Shown here in pieces: positions 1 to 8,279 of a stretch of 43,888 nt of DNA. Within the stretch, counting starts at the first letter, position 1, and each line of letters begins with the position of its first letter. The translations under genes were made by a program, and so were the position numbers. Where the stretch lies: positions 1-43,888 of IMG/VR virus record IMGVR_UViG_3300049845_000144; one strand, written 5' to 3'. The notes below the pieces were generated by a model, which saw only the letters and a program-made list of their open reading frames with translations, made no database searches and had not been told where the DNA came from. Origin of the DNA: a virus.

Positions 1-110
1 AACGTTGAAATGTCAATCTTCAATGTTTGTCCGGATTGCACGAGAGGTAAAAAGTCTCCTGCACCCAGTGCTGTTGCTGGTGTTAGTTGTGATATTTTTT
101 TATCTGCCAT
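1..110 (-). CDS. Partial virion structural protein (N-terminus only)
   Basis: The gene starts at an ATG at 110 and runs off the left edge, leaving 36 codons. A CGGAG ribosome-binding site precedes the ATG. The N-terminus reads MADKKISQLTPATALGAGDF and continues with a 'PLVQSG' stretch. N-termini of the form 'ISQLTPAT...LVPIVQSG' are common in phage tail-fibre and other virion proteins, so a structural role is likely, but the domain that would name it lies outside the window. A late-promoter-like octamer lies about 70 bases upstream. Confidence 0.72.
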   Translation of the reverse strand, partial: MADKKISQLTPATALGAGDFLPLVQSGQTLKIDIST

Positions 111-177
111 ATTGTATTAACTCCGTTTTAGTGCAAATTTTGATATTTGCGGTCGATCAATTGAAATATATTTCCAT

Positions 178-185
178 TATTTATG
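178..185 (-). promoter_or_regulatory. Late-promoter-like octamer CATAAATA
   Basis: CATAAATA on the minus strand differs by one base from the T4 late -10 element TATAAATA. It lies in the gap between the 389-residue gene and the partial virion gene starting at 110. The octamer alone would occur a few times by chance in 44 kb of AT-rich DNA, so its position carries the weight. Confidence 0.5.
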
Positions 186-192
186 GTTAAAA

Positions 193-1362
193 TTAAACAT
201 ACTTCTTAACAATACTCTTGATTCTATCAACCTGACCATCCTTATGTTGGATGTTTTCAACGATACCTTTAACTTTCCTCATAGACTCATTTAAAATACC
301 GTTTGGTGTAACCCCAACACCCTCAAATATAACCTCGTCACCAAAAGTTATTTTGTATGTGTATGTTTGTTTTTCCCTCAAAATATTCAATACAATTTCT
401 TCTGTGTTTTCATTTAGATCTGTTGCTGATACAAACTGCTCCCCATCAAATACATAAGACTCTTTTTTCATGTTATGTGCCCTCAGTGCTTTACGATATT
501 CTGCCATTGCAGCTGCTGTAGCTGCCTTACCTTTTGGTCGTTGTGGTCCTGCTGCCTTTTGTGCAGAACTAACTTTAACTTTCGGAACCATTGGGTTATT
601 GTCTAGTGCTGTGTGTGGTGTTAGTTTAGGTGCACCAGCTGGATGTTCATGTTTATGTGTAATGATTTCTTCTTGATCGGGGTCATAAGACATGCCTCTA
701 GTTCCCTTAACAACACGGGTAACTTTTGCTCTGGCTGCCGCAGCGGCCTGGTCTGCTTTCCTCTTGACACCAGCTTCTTTTTCTTTTGTTGTCATTGTAA
801 ATGATGGGCCGTCATCTGCATCAGCAGTGCGCTTCTTGTTTTTCTTTGGAAACGCTTTATCAAATTCTTGTTGGGCCCAATCAGGTAGTGCCTCATCTAA
901 AATTTCCAATCCCATTTCTTCCGATTCTCTAACCATCTTAACAGTTCCACCGATCTTTTTTGCATGTGCCATTGCACTTTGGCGACCTCTGGCCTGACCA
1001 CCAGTTTCTGAGTGAGTTCCATATGATCTAATATGAACCCCACTAGCATTAAACACACCTAACTTATGAGTTTTACCCTCATCTGGTTTTGGTGAGCCAC
1101 CAGAACTAGACGCACCTGGGTGTGCATATTCGTGTTCAGCAGCCCTTGCTTCCCCGGCCAAAGATTCAGTGACATGATGTTTAGCAATGTAATCTTCTAG
1201 AGAAGTTGGTTTTTCACCCTTCTTTTTCTTTGAGTTGTGGGCCCTAAGACCAGCAATAACATCTGCTGCCTTCAGCCCCGGGATACCTTTTTCCCTTGCA
1301 CTCTCGCGAGAAGCTGCTTTAGCCTCTTCTAATTCTTTGATCCAACTTTCTAGAGTATTCAT
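193..1362 (-). CDS. Putative capsid-targeted, protease-processed internal protein (389 aa)
   Basis: No named family recognised. The protein is charged, low in complexity and rich in Lys, Ala and His. It begins MNTLESWIKELEE, and a similar segment, 'TSLEDYIAKHH', recurs near residue 52. Both resemble the 'SLxxWI' modules of the neighbouring 683-residue polyprotein. The stretch 'GLEILDE' near residue 155 fits the [L/I]-x-E cleavage rule of T4-type prohead proteases. The C-terminal 80 residues look like a small beta-rich domain. The start is fixed by GGAGCTAAAATG, whose ATG overlaps the upstream stop (ATGA), so translation is coupled. Internal head protein is an inference from N-terminus, sites and neighbours. 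Confidence 0.7.
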   Translation of the reverse strand: MNTLESWIKELEEAKAASRESAREKGIPGLKAADVIAGLRAHNSKKKKGEKPTSLEDYIAKHHVTESLAGEARAAEHEYAHPGASSSGGSPKPDEGKTHKLGVFNASGVHIRSYGTHSETGGQARGRQSAMAHAKKIGGTVKMVRESEEMGLEILDEALPDWAQQEFDKAFPKKNKKRTADADDGPSFTMTTKEKEAGVKRKADQAAAAARAKVTRVVKGTRGMSYDPDQEEIITHKHEHPAGAPKLTPHTALDNNPMVPKVKVSSAQKAAGPQRPKGKAATAAAMAEYRKALRAHNMKKESYVFDGEQFVSATDLNENTEEIVLNILREKQTYTYKITFGDEVIFEGVGVTPNGILNESMRKVKGIVENIQHKDGQVDRIKSIVKKYV

Positions 1363-2171
1363 TTTAGCTCCATGTATTTTTGTGTATGTGATGCAAACTT
1401 GGACTTATCCCAGTTTATGCCTGCTTCTGTTGCTTTATTGAACAATCCACCAATAACTTTCCAACCATTAGTAGAATATTTATTACATTTGATGTGATCA
1501 ATTGATTCATTAATGACAACTACTGGATCTTTTGACTCAGTAACAAGACCAACTGAATGTGAAATGATGTTTGCAACTTTCGATTTATTAACTGCTGAGA
1601 ATTTCAAGTTATTGATAATTGCGTGCTCTAACAATGTATCTTCAATCTTACTCATTTCATTTACAACAATGTTGAATTTTGAAAGGTACTTTGTTGCTCT
1701 ATCAAACTCAACCCGATATATGTCAAAATTTTCTGCCAACTGTTTCTCAGATGCACCTAAAAGTTTATCAACACAAACGGCACAAGAGAACAACGCAAAT
1801 TTATCAGATGTTTTTTTGTTCACTAGATTGAACATTTCTGCCAACTCGCGAGTGAAATGTTTTGTTTTGTAGCCCTTGATAATAAACGATTCTTTATAAA
1901 TTTGTGATCGTTTGGCGATTGAACTCTCAGATAGTGTTACATCTTTAACCCATCGCTTGAATGTCTCCCCATCTTTAACTAACGTCACATATGTTGGGCC
2001 GCGGTCAATTATTTCTGCAAGACCTAAATCACATTCAACCATTTGACCGACCTTGAATATTTTTCCACTGATATAAGCTTCTCTTAAGTGGTCAGTTAAT
2101 TTTGGTACAACCTTCTTAACAGGCTCAGTTCTAGAACTTACTTCTAGTAGTATTTGAGATATTTTTTTCAT
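1359..2171 (-). CDS. CTS-bearing virion-associated protein of unknown function (270 aa)
   Basis: The N-terminus MKKISQILLEVSSR has the pattern of the T4 internal-protein targeting sequence: a short amphipathic helix ending in L-L-E, a candidate prohead-protease site. The rest, unlike its neighbours, is an ordinary mixed alpha/beta protein without low-complexity repeats. Residues about 40-75 ('VGQMVECDLGLAEIIDRG') look like a small beta-barrel. No catalytic motif is seen. It ends with an ATGA overlap into the 389-residue gene and follows the 492-residue gene after 25 bases, so it is part of the same late block. The upstream ribosome-binding site is weak (GGAATAA). Confidence 0.72.
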   Translation of the reverse strand: MKKISQILLEVSSRTEPVKKVVPKLTDHLREAYISGKIFKVGQMVECDLGLAEIIDRGPTYVTLVKDGETFKRWVKDVTLSESSIAKRSQIYKESFIIKGYKTKHFTRELAEMFNLVNKKTSDKFALFSCAVCVDKLLGASEKQLAENFDIYRVEFDRATKYLSKFNIVVNEMSKIEDTLLEHAIINNLKFSAVNKSKVANIISHSVGLVTESKDPVVVINESIDHIKCNKYSTNGWKVIGGLFNKATEAGINWDKSKFASHTQKYMELK

Positions 2172-2196
2172 TTATTCCATCAATATAAAAGTTGAA

Positions 2197-3675
2197 TTAC
2201 TTTGTGTGGTCTTTTAAAGATGCCATCTTGCCGTTTGCTTGATGTAACTCTCTTGCATACTTTCTAGCAGCTGGTGCATCATTAAAATGTTGAGTTGCTT
2301 TTTTGTTGTTAGTATGAATTGTGACACCGGCACCTGTTGGGCCGTGATAGTGAACTTCAATTTTATCAACATTATCAACCCAACCTTCGTCTAATACTTC
2401 AACATCTTCTTTCAAACTGTGCAGTGCTTTAATTGCATCCTTTTTTGAATTGTGTTCTGAGTTTGGTGCACCCCAATAATCTTTCTTTTTAACGTCAAAC
2501 GTAGAAATATAATGTTTATCTTCATCTTTATCATGGAAGGCAACATAAATTTTTCCATTCTTTTCTACAGCGGCATGATTATTTTCTGATGGGGTTAAAC
2601 CACCCGAAATCTCAAGCTTTCTTAGTTTGTTTAAAACAGACTCATCTAACTGAAAATCATCAATCTCAACTTCTTCCTTAACACCAGGTAATTCTGGTTT
2701 GCCAATATTGTGCAAGTATGATTTGATTTTGTTTATGTGTGCTTTATGAACTGCAACACCCTTTTCTGTCATCATACCGTGTTTATCTTCTGTCCCGTCT
2801 TTTGGATCAGACATGAAGTGATGTTTTTGCGAACCACTAAATGACTCATCTGGTCTTCTATGAAATAATCCTTGTACTTGCTTTACACCACCGTAATCTC
2901 GGTTACCTTTCCCTGTACCATGCCAACCGTGTATATTAACTGTTCCGTGCACTGGGTGTTCCCATGTATGATCTTCTTGAGCAGATGCTTTGCCGGAGTG
3001 GGCCTTTTTAAACCCCTTAGATTTTAAAATCATATCGAATTCTTTATATGCATTCCTAGAATCAGCGGACATTTGGTCACCGTACGGTCCAGAAGGATAC
3101 CTAGATTCTGATATTGTTTCCTCAGGTAAATTCTTTGCGTCTGTTTTCAATGACTTATCAAATTTGTTCAGATCCTTTTGAACTTCAGACTTTGCATTAC
3201 CTTTGTTGTATGTGTCAGATGTTTCTTTGTTAGCCAACTTCTTCTTAACTAGTGAGTTAATCGTCTCAGCAGATGTTTCTGATTTGACAACTGTATTTTC
3301 GACAAAGTAAGCCTTTCGCGGTATACCCATCTCTGCAATATAAGAATAGTCAGTATCAACTTCTTGCACAGGTTCTTTAGCTACAGTCTTGTCATAATTG
3401 CGGATTTGCTCTAACAAATCAACTGTAACTACTGTGTTTGGTTTTACAAATGCACTTTCGCCCATTTCTTGTCTCCTAAATTTTCTTCCTGCAGCACCAT
3501 CATCGCCCTGTTCTAAAGTCTTATCTGGATGATTGTCAGCGGCCTTTTGTGCTTCACGTCTTTGTGCCATTATTTGCTGTACTTTGGCTCTTGCGGAAGC
3601 TGAAATAGCATCACGTTTAGACTTTTCAGTTTCAACGAATGCTTCTGATAAAATAGTTTTCAATGTCTTTTTCAT
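2197..3675 (-). CDS. Putative internal head polyprotein with CTS and L-x-E sites (492 aa)
   Basis: The frame opens upstream at 3735, but the ATG at 3675 is preferred. It gives MKKTLKTILSEAF, a CTS-like helix ending in L-S-E, and is preceded by AAGAAAG. The body is charged and modular, with candidate prohead-protease sites at 'EIDDFQLDE' and 'EVEVLDE' separating small segments. One His/Gly-rich module ('HGTVNIHGWHGTGKGNRD') resembles a toxin-like or HicA-like small fold by eye, which is weak. The start overlaps the end of the 683-residue polyprotein if the longer frame is used. Function unknown; its place in the CTS block suggests packaging in the head. Confidence 0.68.
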   Translation of the reverse strand: MKKTLKTILSEAFVETEKSKRDAISASARAKVQQIMAQRREAQKAADNHPDKTLEQGDDGAAGRKFRRQEMGESAFVKPNTVVTVDLLEQIRNYDKTVAKEPVQEVDTDYSYIAEMGIPRKAYFVENTVVKSETSAETINSLVKKKLANKETSDTYNKGNAKSEVQKDLNKFDKSLKTDAKNLPEETISESRYPSGPYGDQMSADSRNAYKEFDMILKSKGFKKAHSGKASAQEDHTWEHPVHGTVNIHGWHGTGKGNRDYGGVKQVQGLFHRRPDESFSGSQKHHFMSDPKDGTEDKHGMMTEKGVAVHKAHINKIKSYLHNIGKPELPGVKEEVEIDDFQLDESVLNKLRKLEISGGLTPSENNHAAVEKNGKIYVAFHDKDEDKHYISTFDVKKKDYWGAPNSEHNSKKDAIKALHSLKEDVEVLDEGWVDNVDKIEVHYHGPTGAGVTIHTNNKKATQHFNDAPAARKYARELHQANGKMASLKDHTK

Positions 3676-3691
3676 ATGATCTTTCTTTGAA

Positions 3692-5743
3692 TTATTCTTT
3701 GGCGAAATCTCTTGGGTTACCAGTAACGGCAGCATCTTTAAAGCTCTTCTTTCTCTTTAATGACTCTCTGCTTCTGACTAAATTTAACATGTTCCTAACC
3801 TTTGATTTATCATCTTCACCTTTTCTTACCCGACTAAATCTTTTGTCTATTAATGAACCAACAACACGATCAGATAATTCAGACAATAAAGATGATTCTT
3901 CTAAACCCTTTCCGTACCCGCCTCGGCGATCAGCTTTTCGTTCGTCAGCCCTATCTTGCTCTTCACGCTCTTTTTGTGACGGAACATCTTCGTCATCATA
4001 TTGCTGTGCCTTCTTTGCTGCAATGCGAGCATCAAGGTCAGCTTTGAACCTTTTTTTAGCCTCTAGTCCAGCCTGTGCTTCCTCATGACTACCTGGGCGA
4101 CTTCCGCCACGCGGTCTAGAAGCATGTTTGGAACCTTCTTCTAAATCAGTTTCTTCTTTAACGTTCTTTTTCCCTAATGTCATAACCGCTTTATCCATCG
4201 AAGCAGTACTATAACCATATTTCTTTTGAAAATCCTTTTCCATCTGAGCTATTTTTGTTTTAGAAGGTGACTTAGGAACAATGACCTTAGGTTTCGCCTC
4301 ATCTAATTGTTCTGTTTCTTCATACATCGCACTGGGATCACGACCTTGGGCATATGCACGTCTAACTCGCAAACCTTGTTTGTTTTTCTTAGGTTGACCG
4401 ACGAACAAAAGGCCACCACCTTGATGTGTTGTTCTATCACCAGTTTCATGGTTGATTGTTTCTGCCTCATCGTATGATGTTATCTTTTCTTTTGCTTTGT
4501 GACCTATCTTAGGTGCTAATTCCTCGTGGGTGTATGGGTGCTTCCCATCCTTATGTTGCCACCAACTCTTCTTTTCACCAGGTGTTGATTCTTTGCTGTC
4601 TAACTTATAACCTAGTGAACGTAACTTTTGGTGTAACGGATCGACCGCCTCGGTTAGTTCATCGTCATACTCAACAGATTCATTAGTTTTGGTCATAGCT
4701 TTTTCTATTCTCTTTGATGCTCGTTCGTGCCTTCCTTGCCAACCACTTACGTCTCCGTTATCATCAGAGTTGTTTATTTCCTTATGGGCAGCTGCCATAG
4801 TATCGTGATTTGATTTCCGTAACTTTCCTCGTATGGTTCCTAACACATTAGACCGAACGAACCTACGAACTGAGCTGCCTATCCCTTCATCTAACTCAAC
4901 AGATTCATCAATACCGTGCCAATTCTTAGCATGACCGGTTTGATATACATGCAGCTTCTTTGGGTTCTTTGAATCGCGATGAACGATATGATGGAAGATT
5001 TCTTCATTGCTGCCAGCTTCATCTGGCCCTAAACCCAAATGTTCCTCGTTATCAATACTGTGGTAAGTTCCAATATGCTTTGCTGCAACCTTCTTACCAT
5101 TATGCACATGAGTTATGTTGTGGGCATAAACAATATGAGAAATGTCTCCGATCTTTTCCTTCTCTACTGCTTTATACGCATCTTCGGCACTGATTGACTT
5201 CTTGTGTGCAGAAACTCTTGGTTCTTTGTGATAGTCGCTCCACGACATCTTGCGAACGCGTTTTGGTTTAGCTGCCTTCCATTCTGCATGTTTTGGGTGA
5301 GTTGGATCAGCAGCCGGATGGCGATCAGATCCCATTGGAATAACCTTTGGAGCAATTTCATCTAATTGTTCAACACCTTCTTTAATTATATTTTGCTTTT
5401 CAATCCATTGGTCTAAACTAGTTGATTCTGATCTCATTGAAATACCTCTCTTGGATGCTTTTATTTGGGCTTGCAATCTCATCAACTTATCCTCAAGTCC
5501 CTTTGTTGACTTCCCCGCAGCTCTTTGTTTTTCAATCATTTGTTTTGTCATTGTGGTGTGTATTTGCATATGACCCAATGATTTAGATTCATCTATCTCA
5601 ACACTTTCATTCTGCTTATCATAAAAAGCAGCAATAGCCATCTTTTGAATCTTTTTCTTTGATTTGCCTTTAAATTGTGGTGCATCACTCTGTTGAAAAT
5701 CTTTGATAATATCACCAACAGGTGTGTCCTTTGTAATCGGCAT
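3692..5743 (-). CDS. Multi-site internal head polyprotein (683 aa)
   Basis: Opens MPITKDTPVGDIIKDF and continues with 'FKGKSKKKIQKMAIAAFYDK', a segment typical of T4-superfamily virion proteins of unknown role. The chain is divided by repeated V-E-x-[L/I]-D-E sites: VEIDE (48-52), EQLDE (125-129), VELDE (282-286), ELTE (362-365) and EQLDE (478-482). Each fits the [L/I]-x-E rule of T4 gp21-type prohead protease. The residues after two sites are similar (IAPKVIP, AKPKVIV), as expected for duplicated modules. A CTS-like 'SLDQWIEKQNIIKE' starts near 109. Several modules are Lys/His-rich. Processing into several internal peptides is an inference. The gene follows the virion-like gene at 5810 after a hairpin. 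Confidence 0.72.
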   Translation of the reverse strand: MPITKDTPVGDIIKDFQQSDAPQFKGKSKKKIQKMAIAAFYDKQNESVEIDESKSLGHMQIHTTMTKQMIEKQRAAGKSTKGLEDKLMRLQAQIKASKRGISMRSESTSLDQWIEKQNIIKEGVEQLDEIAPKVIPMGSDRHPAADPTHPKHAEWKAAKPKRVRKMSWSDYHKEPRVSAHKKSISAEDAYKAVEKEKIGDISHIVYAHNITHVHNGKKVAAKHIGTYHSIDNEEHLGLGPDEAGSNEEIFHHIVHRDSKNPKKLHVYQTGHAKNWHGIDESVELDEGIGSSVRRFVRSNVLGTIRGKLRKSNHDTMAAAHKEINNSDDNGDVSGWQGRHERASKRIEKAMTKTNESVEYDDELTEAVDPLHQKLRSLGYKLDSKESTPGEKKSWWQHKDGKHPYTHEELAPKIGHKAKEKITSYDEAETINHETGDRTTHQGGGLLFVGQPKKNKQGLRVRRAYAQGRDPSAMYEETEQLDEAKPKVIVPKSPSKTKIAQMEKDFQKKYGYSTASMDKAVMTLGKKNVKEETDLEEGSKHASRPRGGSRPGSHEEAQAGLEAKKRFKADLDARIAAKKAQQYDDEDVPSQKEREEQDRADERKADRRGGYGKGLEESSLLSELSDRVVGSLIDKRFSRVRKGEDDKSKVRNMLNLVRSRESLKRKKSFKDAAVTGNPRDFAKE
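5437..5439 (-). promoter_or_regulatory. Possible internal start inside the 683-aa polyprotein
   Basis: The ATG at 5437 (codon 103) follows GAGAGG by about eight bases and would begin just before the CTS-like 'SLDQWIEKQNIIKE' module. Independent initiation here would give a shorter product with its own targeting segment. The evidence is weaker than for the internal starts at 11152 and 14423. Confidence 0.3.
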
Positions 5744-5770
5744 TTAGTTATGTCCCATTAATGTTAGTTA

Positions 5771-5806
5771 ATATGGGGTAGCGACTCAATTACCACTACC
5801 CCATAT
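5771..5806 (-). terminator. Hairpin between the virion-like gene and the polyprotein gene
   Basis: An 11-bp perfect stem, ATATGGGGTAG paired with CTACCCCATAT, has a 14-base loop and lies just after the stop of the 270-residue gene. No T-run follows on the minus strand (TAACTAAC), so it may be a weak terminator or an mRNA-stabilising/processing hairpin allowing read-through to the polyprotein gene. Confidence 0.55.
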
Positions 5807-5809
5807 GTT

Positions 5810-6622
5810 TTACGCTTGAACTGTTACAGACTTACCTGCTAATGTACCACCAACAGCAACCGGAGCACTTAGCGCCTTTTCTGACCCATCAGCAGCAACT
5901 TCATATGCTGTTCCATTGTTTAGGTTGAAGTTTGTTGCAGCAATTGCGACGGCTGTTGCATTTGTGTCACCAGCATCTAGTCCGACAGCATAACGGAATG
6001 AATGTGTCAAACCATCAGAACTGGAGTTATACAGCACACCACTCTTTGCTGGAGTTGTTGCACCAGTTAATGTGAATGGATAAGATGCTCCAACTGGTAA
6101 ACGAACTGGCTCACTAGATGTGATCGTGAATGCAATGTAGTCACCTGCCGAAATGTCATAAACGTCTGGACCAGCTTGTGCCACCCATGCACCCAATGCG
6201 AATGTTGCAGGTGTTGCGAAGTCGCCACGAGTCACTGACATATTAGCTTCAGCAAGCATGACTTCAACTAATGTACGGGCACCAGCAACTTTTGACCTTG
6301 CGATACCAGCAGTTGTTTCTCTTAGGTTCCATCCACCAGTATAAACATCAATTCCACCAACAGACGCAGATGTTAGTGCAGCAACATCGTAAGCAGCACC
6401 AGAAGTACCACCAGTAACGGTGACATCTTCAATTAAGTTACCTGCAATCTTCTTAACTGTTAATTTCCTGTCAGCAGACACCCACTTTACAACTTTAGCT
6501 GTGAATCCTGTACCTGTAACTGTTTCTCCGACAGAATAATCACCTGTTCCACCCGCCTTAAATGTGATTGTTCCTTGAAGAACAGATGGGTAAGAACCAG
6601 ATTGTTTTTTAATCATTGTCAT
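5810..6622 (-). CDS. Probable virion structural/decoration protein (270 aa)
   Basis: The composition is rich in Gly, Ala, Thr, Val and Ser, with alternating beta-strand patterns and almost no charge clusters, typical of phage head-decoration or tail proteins. The N-terminal 100 residues contain a Gly/Thr-rich beta repeat ('AGGTGDYSVGETVTGTGF', 'VTGGTSGAAYDVAAL'). No named family is certain. The start at 6622 is set by a strong AAGGAG site five to six bases upstream; a second in-frame ATG lies two codons later. It has its own upstream gap with a hairpin and a late-like octamer, and a hairpin after its stop, as expected for a highly expressed virion gene. Confidence 0.75.
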   Translation of the reverse strand: MTMIKKQSGSYPSVLQGTITFKAGGTGDYSVGETVTGTGFTAKVVKWVSADRKLTVKKIAGNLIEDVTVTGGTSGAAYDVAALTSASVGGIDVYTGGWNLRETTAGIARSKVAGARTLVEVMLAEANMSVTRGDFATPATFALGAWVAQAGPDVYDISAGDYIAFTITSSEPVRLPVGASYPFTLTGATTPAKSGVLYNSSSDGLTHSFRYAVGLDAGDTNATAVAIAATNFNLNNGTAYEVAADGSEKALSAPVAVGGTLAGKSVTVQA

Positions 6623-6651
6623 ATTTTTCTCCTTTTTGTTGAAAATTCGTC

Positions 6652-6669
6652 AGTAACAGGATTGTTACT
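6652..6669 (-). terminator. Small hairpin in the gap upstream of the virion-like gene
   Basis: A 7-bp perfect stem (AGTAACA / TGTTACT) with a four-base loop lies between the 150-residue gene and the virion-like gene. A short T-rich stretch (ATTTTC) follows on the minus strand. It could be a weak terminator or a 5' leader hairpin. Confidence 0.35.
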
Positions 6670-6692
6670 AATCTTATTCCAACTTGTTAATA

Positions 6693-6700
6693 TATTTATC
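6693..6700 (-). promoter_or_regulatory. Late-promoter-like octamer GATAAATA
   Basis: GATAAATA (one mismatch to T4 TATAAATA) lies about 70 bases before the start at 6622, in one of the few sizeable gaps in the late block. It is a plausible late promoter for the virion-like gene. Confidence 0.45.
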
Positions 6701-6702
6701 AG

Positions 6703-7155
6703 TTATTTTTCCTCATCATTGTGTAATGACTCTTTCCATTCCCAAACTGGTGTTGGTTTATAAGGTGCTGGATGTCTCTCATCGTTGTGATTATGAAACA
6801 AATGTACCTGATAAACTTTTCCACCTTCTTTAGCCATCTGAGTCTGAATCATTTTACGAACTTTTCTACCATGATGATCTGTATAAGTAAACCCAGATGA
6901 AGAATGAACTGTTGGATAACCATGTTTATCAACAGTAACTTTATGTACTGACGGATGTGAGTACCCATAATCACCAACATGCTTTCTGTACCATGGATGT
7001 TTAAATAAAGCCTTTGACTTGGTTTTTCCGATTAAATTAAACAGTTCATCAGAACCCATCGGACCGTGTGTTGTGTCCGGTTGAAGTTTTGATTTCTTTG
7101 CCATCTCTAGCAAAATTTCAAACCTTTCTGTTAGAAAATCTGTTAGTTTACTCAT
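6703..7155 (-). CDS. Small CTS-bearing His-rich protein (150 aa)
   Basis: The N-terminus MSKLTDFLTERFEILLEM matches the local targeting pattern, with L-T-E at 8-10 and a second L-L-E at 15-17. The remainder has many His, Lys and aromatic residues ('KHPWYRKHVGDYGYSHPSVH', 'VYQVHLFHNHNDERHP') and no motif I recognise. The ATG overlaps the stop of the upstream DUF7227-like gene (ATGA), so the two are probably co-translated. It is the last gene before the gap preceding the virion-like gene. Confidence 0.72.
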   Translation of the reverse strand: MSKLTDFLTERFEILLEMAKKSKLQPDTTHGPMGSDELFNLIGKTKSKALFKHPWYRKHVGDYGYSHPSVHKVTVDKHGYPTVHSSSGFTYTDHHGRKVRKMIQTQMAKEGGKVYQVHLFHNHNDERHPAPYKPTPVWEWKESLHNDEEK

Positions 7156-8279
7156 ACATGTGCAATTCTTGTTTTTGGATCGTGTGCAACAGCAAAATTT
7201 CCCGCCTTATTAGGATGAACACCTTTCAAATGCAACATTACAACATGACCTGGTTTGTCAAGGAAACGAGCATCCCCGTGACCATCTAAATCATGACTTC
7301 TACCATCACCATCTAATGTTGGATAGTGCTTTCCTGTTTGTTGATCATGCACAATAGTTGGAAGGATATTATGAGGTTTTAATTCTTTCCCGGGTCTCTT
7401 ATTGATTGACCTTGAAACCATTGCAACGTTCCCGCCAGCATCAAGTACTTTTCTGCAATGATGCCAATTTGATTCCTCATGATTAACACCAGTTGAACTG
7501 AATGTTAAATGTAAATTTTTGTGTCCAGGTTCTTTTTTGTTTGCCAGGTTGTCGAGAACTTGCTTGTGTTCCTTAGTGTAGTCATAGAACTGAACATCTG
7601 GGTGTGCTTTACGAAGACCGTGGTACACTTTTTGTGGAATATCAGATGTTGTATTCATGCGAACCGAGTATCCGTAATCACCCGCTTTTTCTGCAAGTTT
7701 CTTTTCTTTGGTTATATGATGATGTAATGCAATTGCCGTATCCTCTGGTGATTTGAACAATGCCTCGGTCTTACGAATTTTGGCATCTTTGACTTGTTGT
7801 GATCTTGCCATTGCACCACTAGTATGAGCAAGACATGCCTCTTTACATTTCGTTGAAGCTTTTGGGCATGTATTGACACCACAAACAATGTGTGCTGGGG
7901 CAAGACTTAAACCCTGCGTGAATATCATTTTACCGTTTTTTGTTCTAATGTGTTCGCCAGTTGAATCTTGAAGTTTATGGTTACCTGCTAAAAGAGAATT
8001 TGGAGCTACCCCGTGGTTAGCTTTTAGTCTAGCATGGGCATTCTTAACCATATCTTTGTATGCTTTTGAACCATGGTCAGGTAGTGCTTCACCGGTGTGG
8101 GGGTTCTTTCCTTCACCGATATTATCGAATGCTCTTTTTACCCTTGCAATTGGTGACTCTTTATGAATTGGTATTGTAGCATCTTCGTTCAACATTTCAT
8201 CTTCATAAACGTCAGACATTAAATGCTCTAGAAACTCATCTAATGGTGTTGAAACAACATAATCTTTGAATGTAATCAT
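7152..8279 (-). CDS. DUF7227-like four-cysteine protein with CTS-like N-terminus (375 aa)
   Basis: Residues about 120-375 match, by memory of the family, a conserved phage/bacterial domain (DUF7227-like). The landmarks are four cysteines C133, C138, C145 and C149 in 'CGVNTCPKASTKCKEACL', followed by 'IRKTEALF', 'VRMNTTSDIP', 'VQFYDYTK' and a late 'DGDGRSHD...DARFLDKPG'. The cysteines suggest a metal or Fe-S site; the function is unknown. The N-terminus MITFKDYVVSTPLDEFLEHL resembles the local targeting sequences, with [L]-x-E candidates up to 'EMLNE' at about 28-32, after which a basic domain starts. Overlaps both neighbours by ATGA. A packaged redox or metal enzyme is an inference. Confidence 0.75.
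   Translation of the reverse strand: MITFKDYVVSTPLDEFLEHLMSDVYEDEMLNEDATIPIHKESPIARVKRAFDNIGEGKNPHTGEALPDHGSKAYKDMVKNAHARLKANHGVAPNSLLAGNHKLQDSTGEHIRTKNGKMIFTQGLSLAPAHIVCGVNTCPKASTKCKEACLAHTSGAMARSQQVKDAKIRKTEALFKSPEDTAIALHHHITKEKKLAEKAGDYGYSVRMNTTSDIPQKVYHGLRKAHPDVQFYDYTKEHKQVLDNLANKKEPGHKNLHLTFSSTGVNHEESNWHHCRKVLDAGGNVAMVSRSINKRPGKELKPHNILPTIVHDQQTGKHYPTLDGDGRSHDLDGHGDARFLDKPGHVVMLHLKGVHPNKAGNFAVAHDPKTRIAHV

Noticed and set aside
5-190. 61-codon plus-strand frame with hydrophobic stretch
   Set aside because: It is antisense to the partial virion gene and to the late-like octamer, and needs a TTG start without a ribosome-binding site.
3735-3735. Longer start (ATG at 3735) for the 492-residue protein
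   Set aside because: It would add 20 residues before the CTS-like MKKTLKTILSE and overlap the upstream gene by 44 bases; the 3675 ATG has a better upstream sequence.
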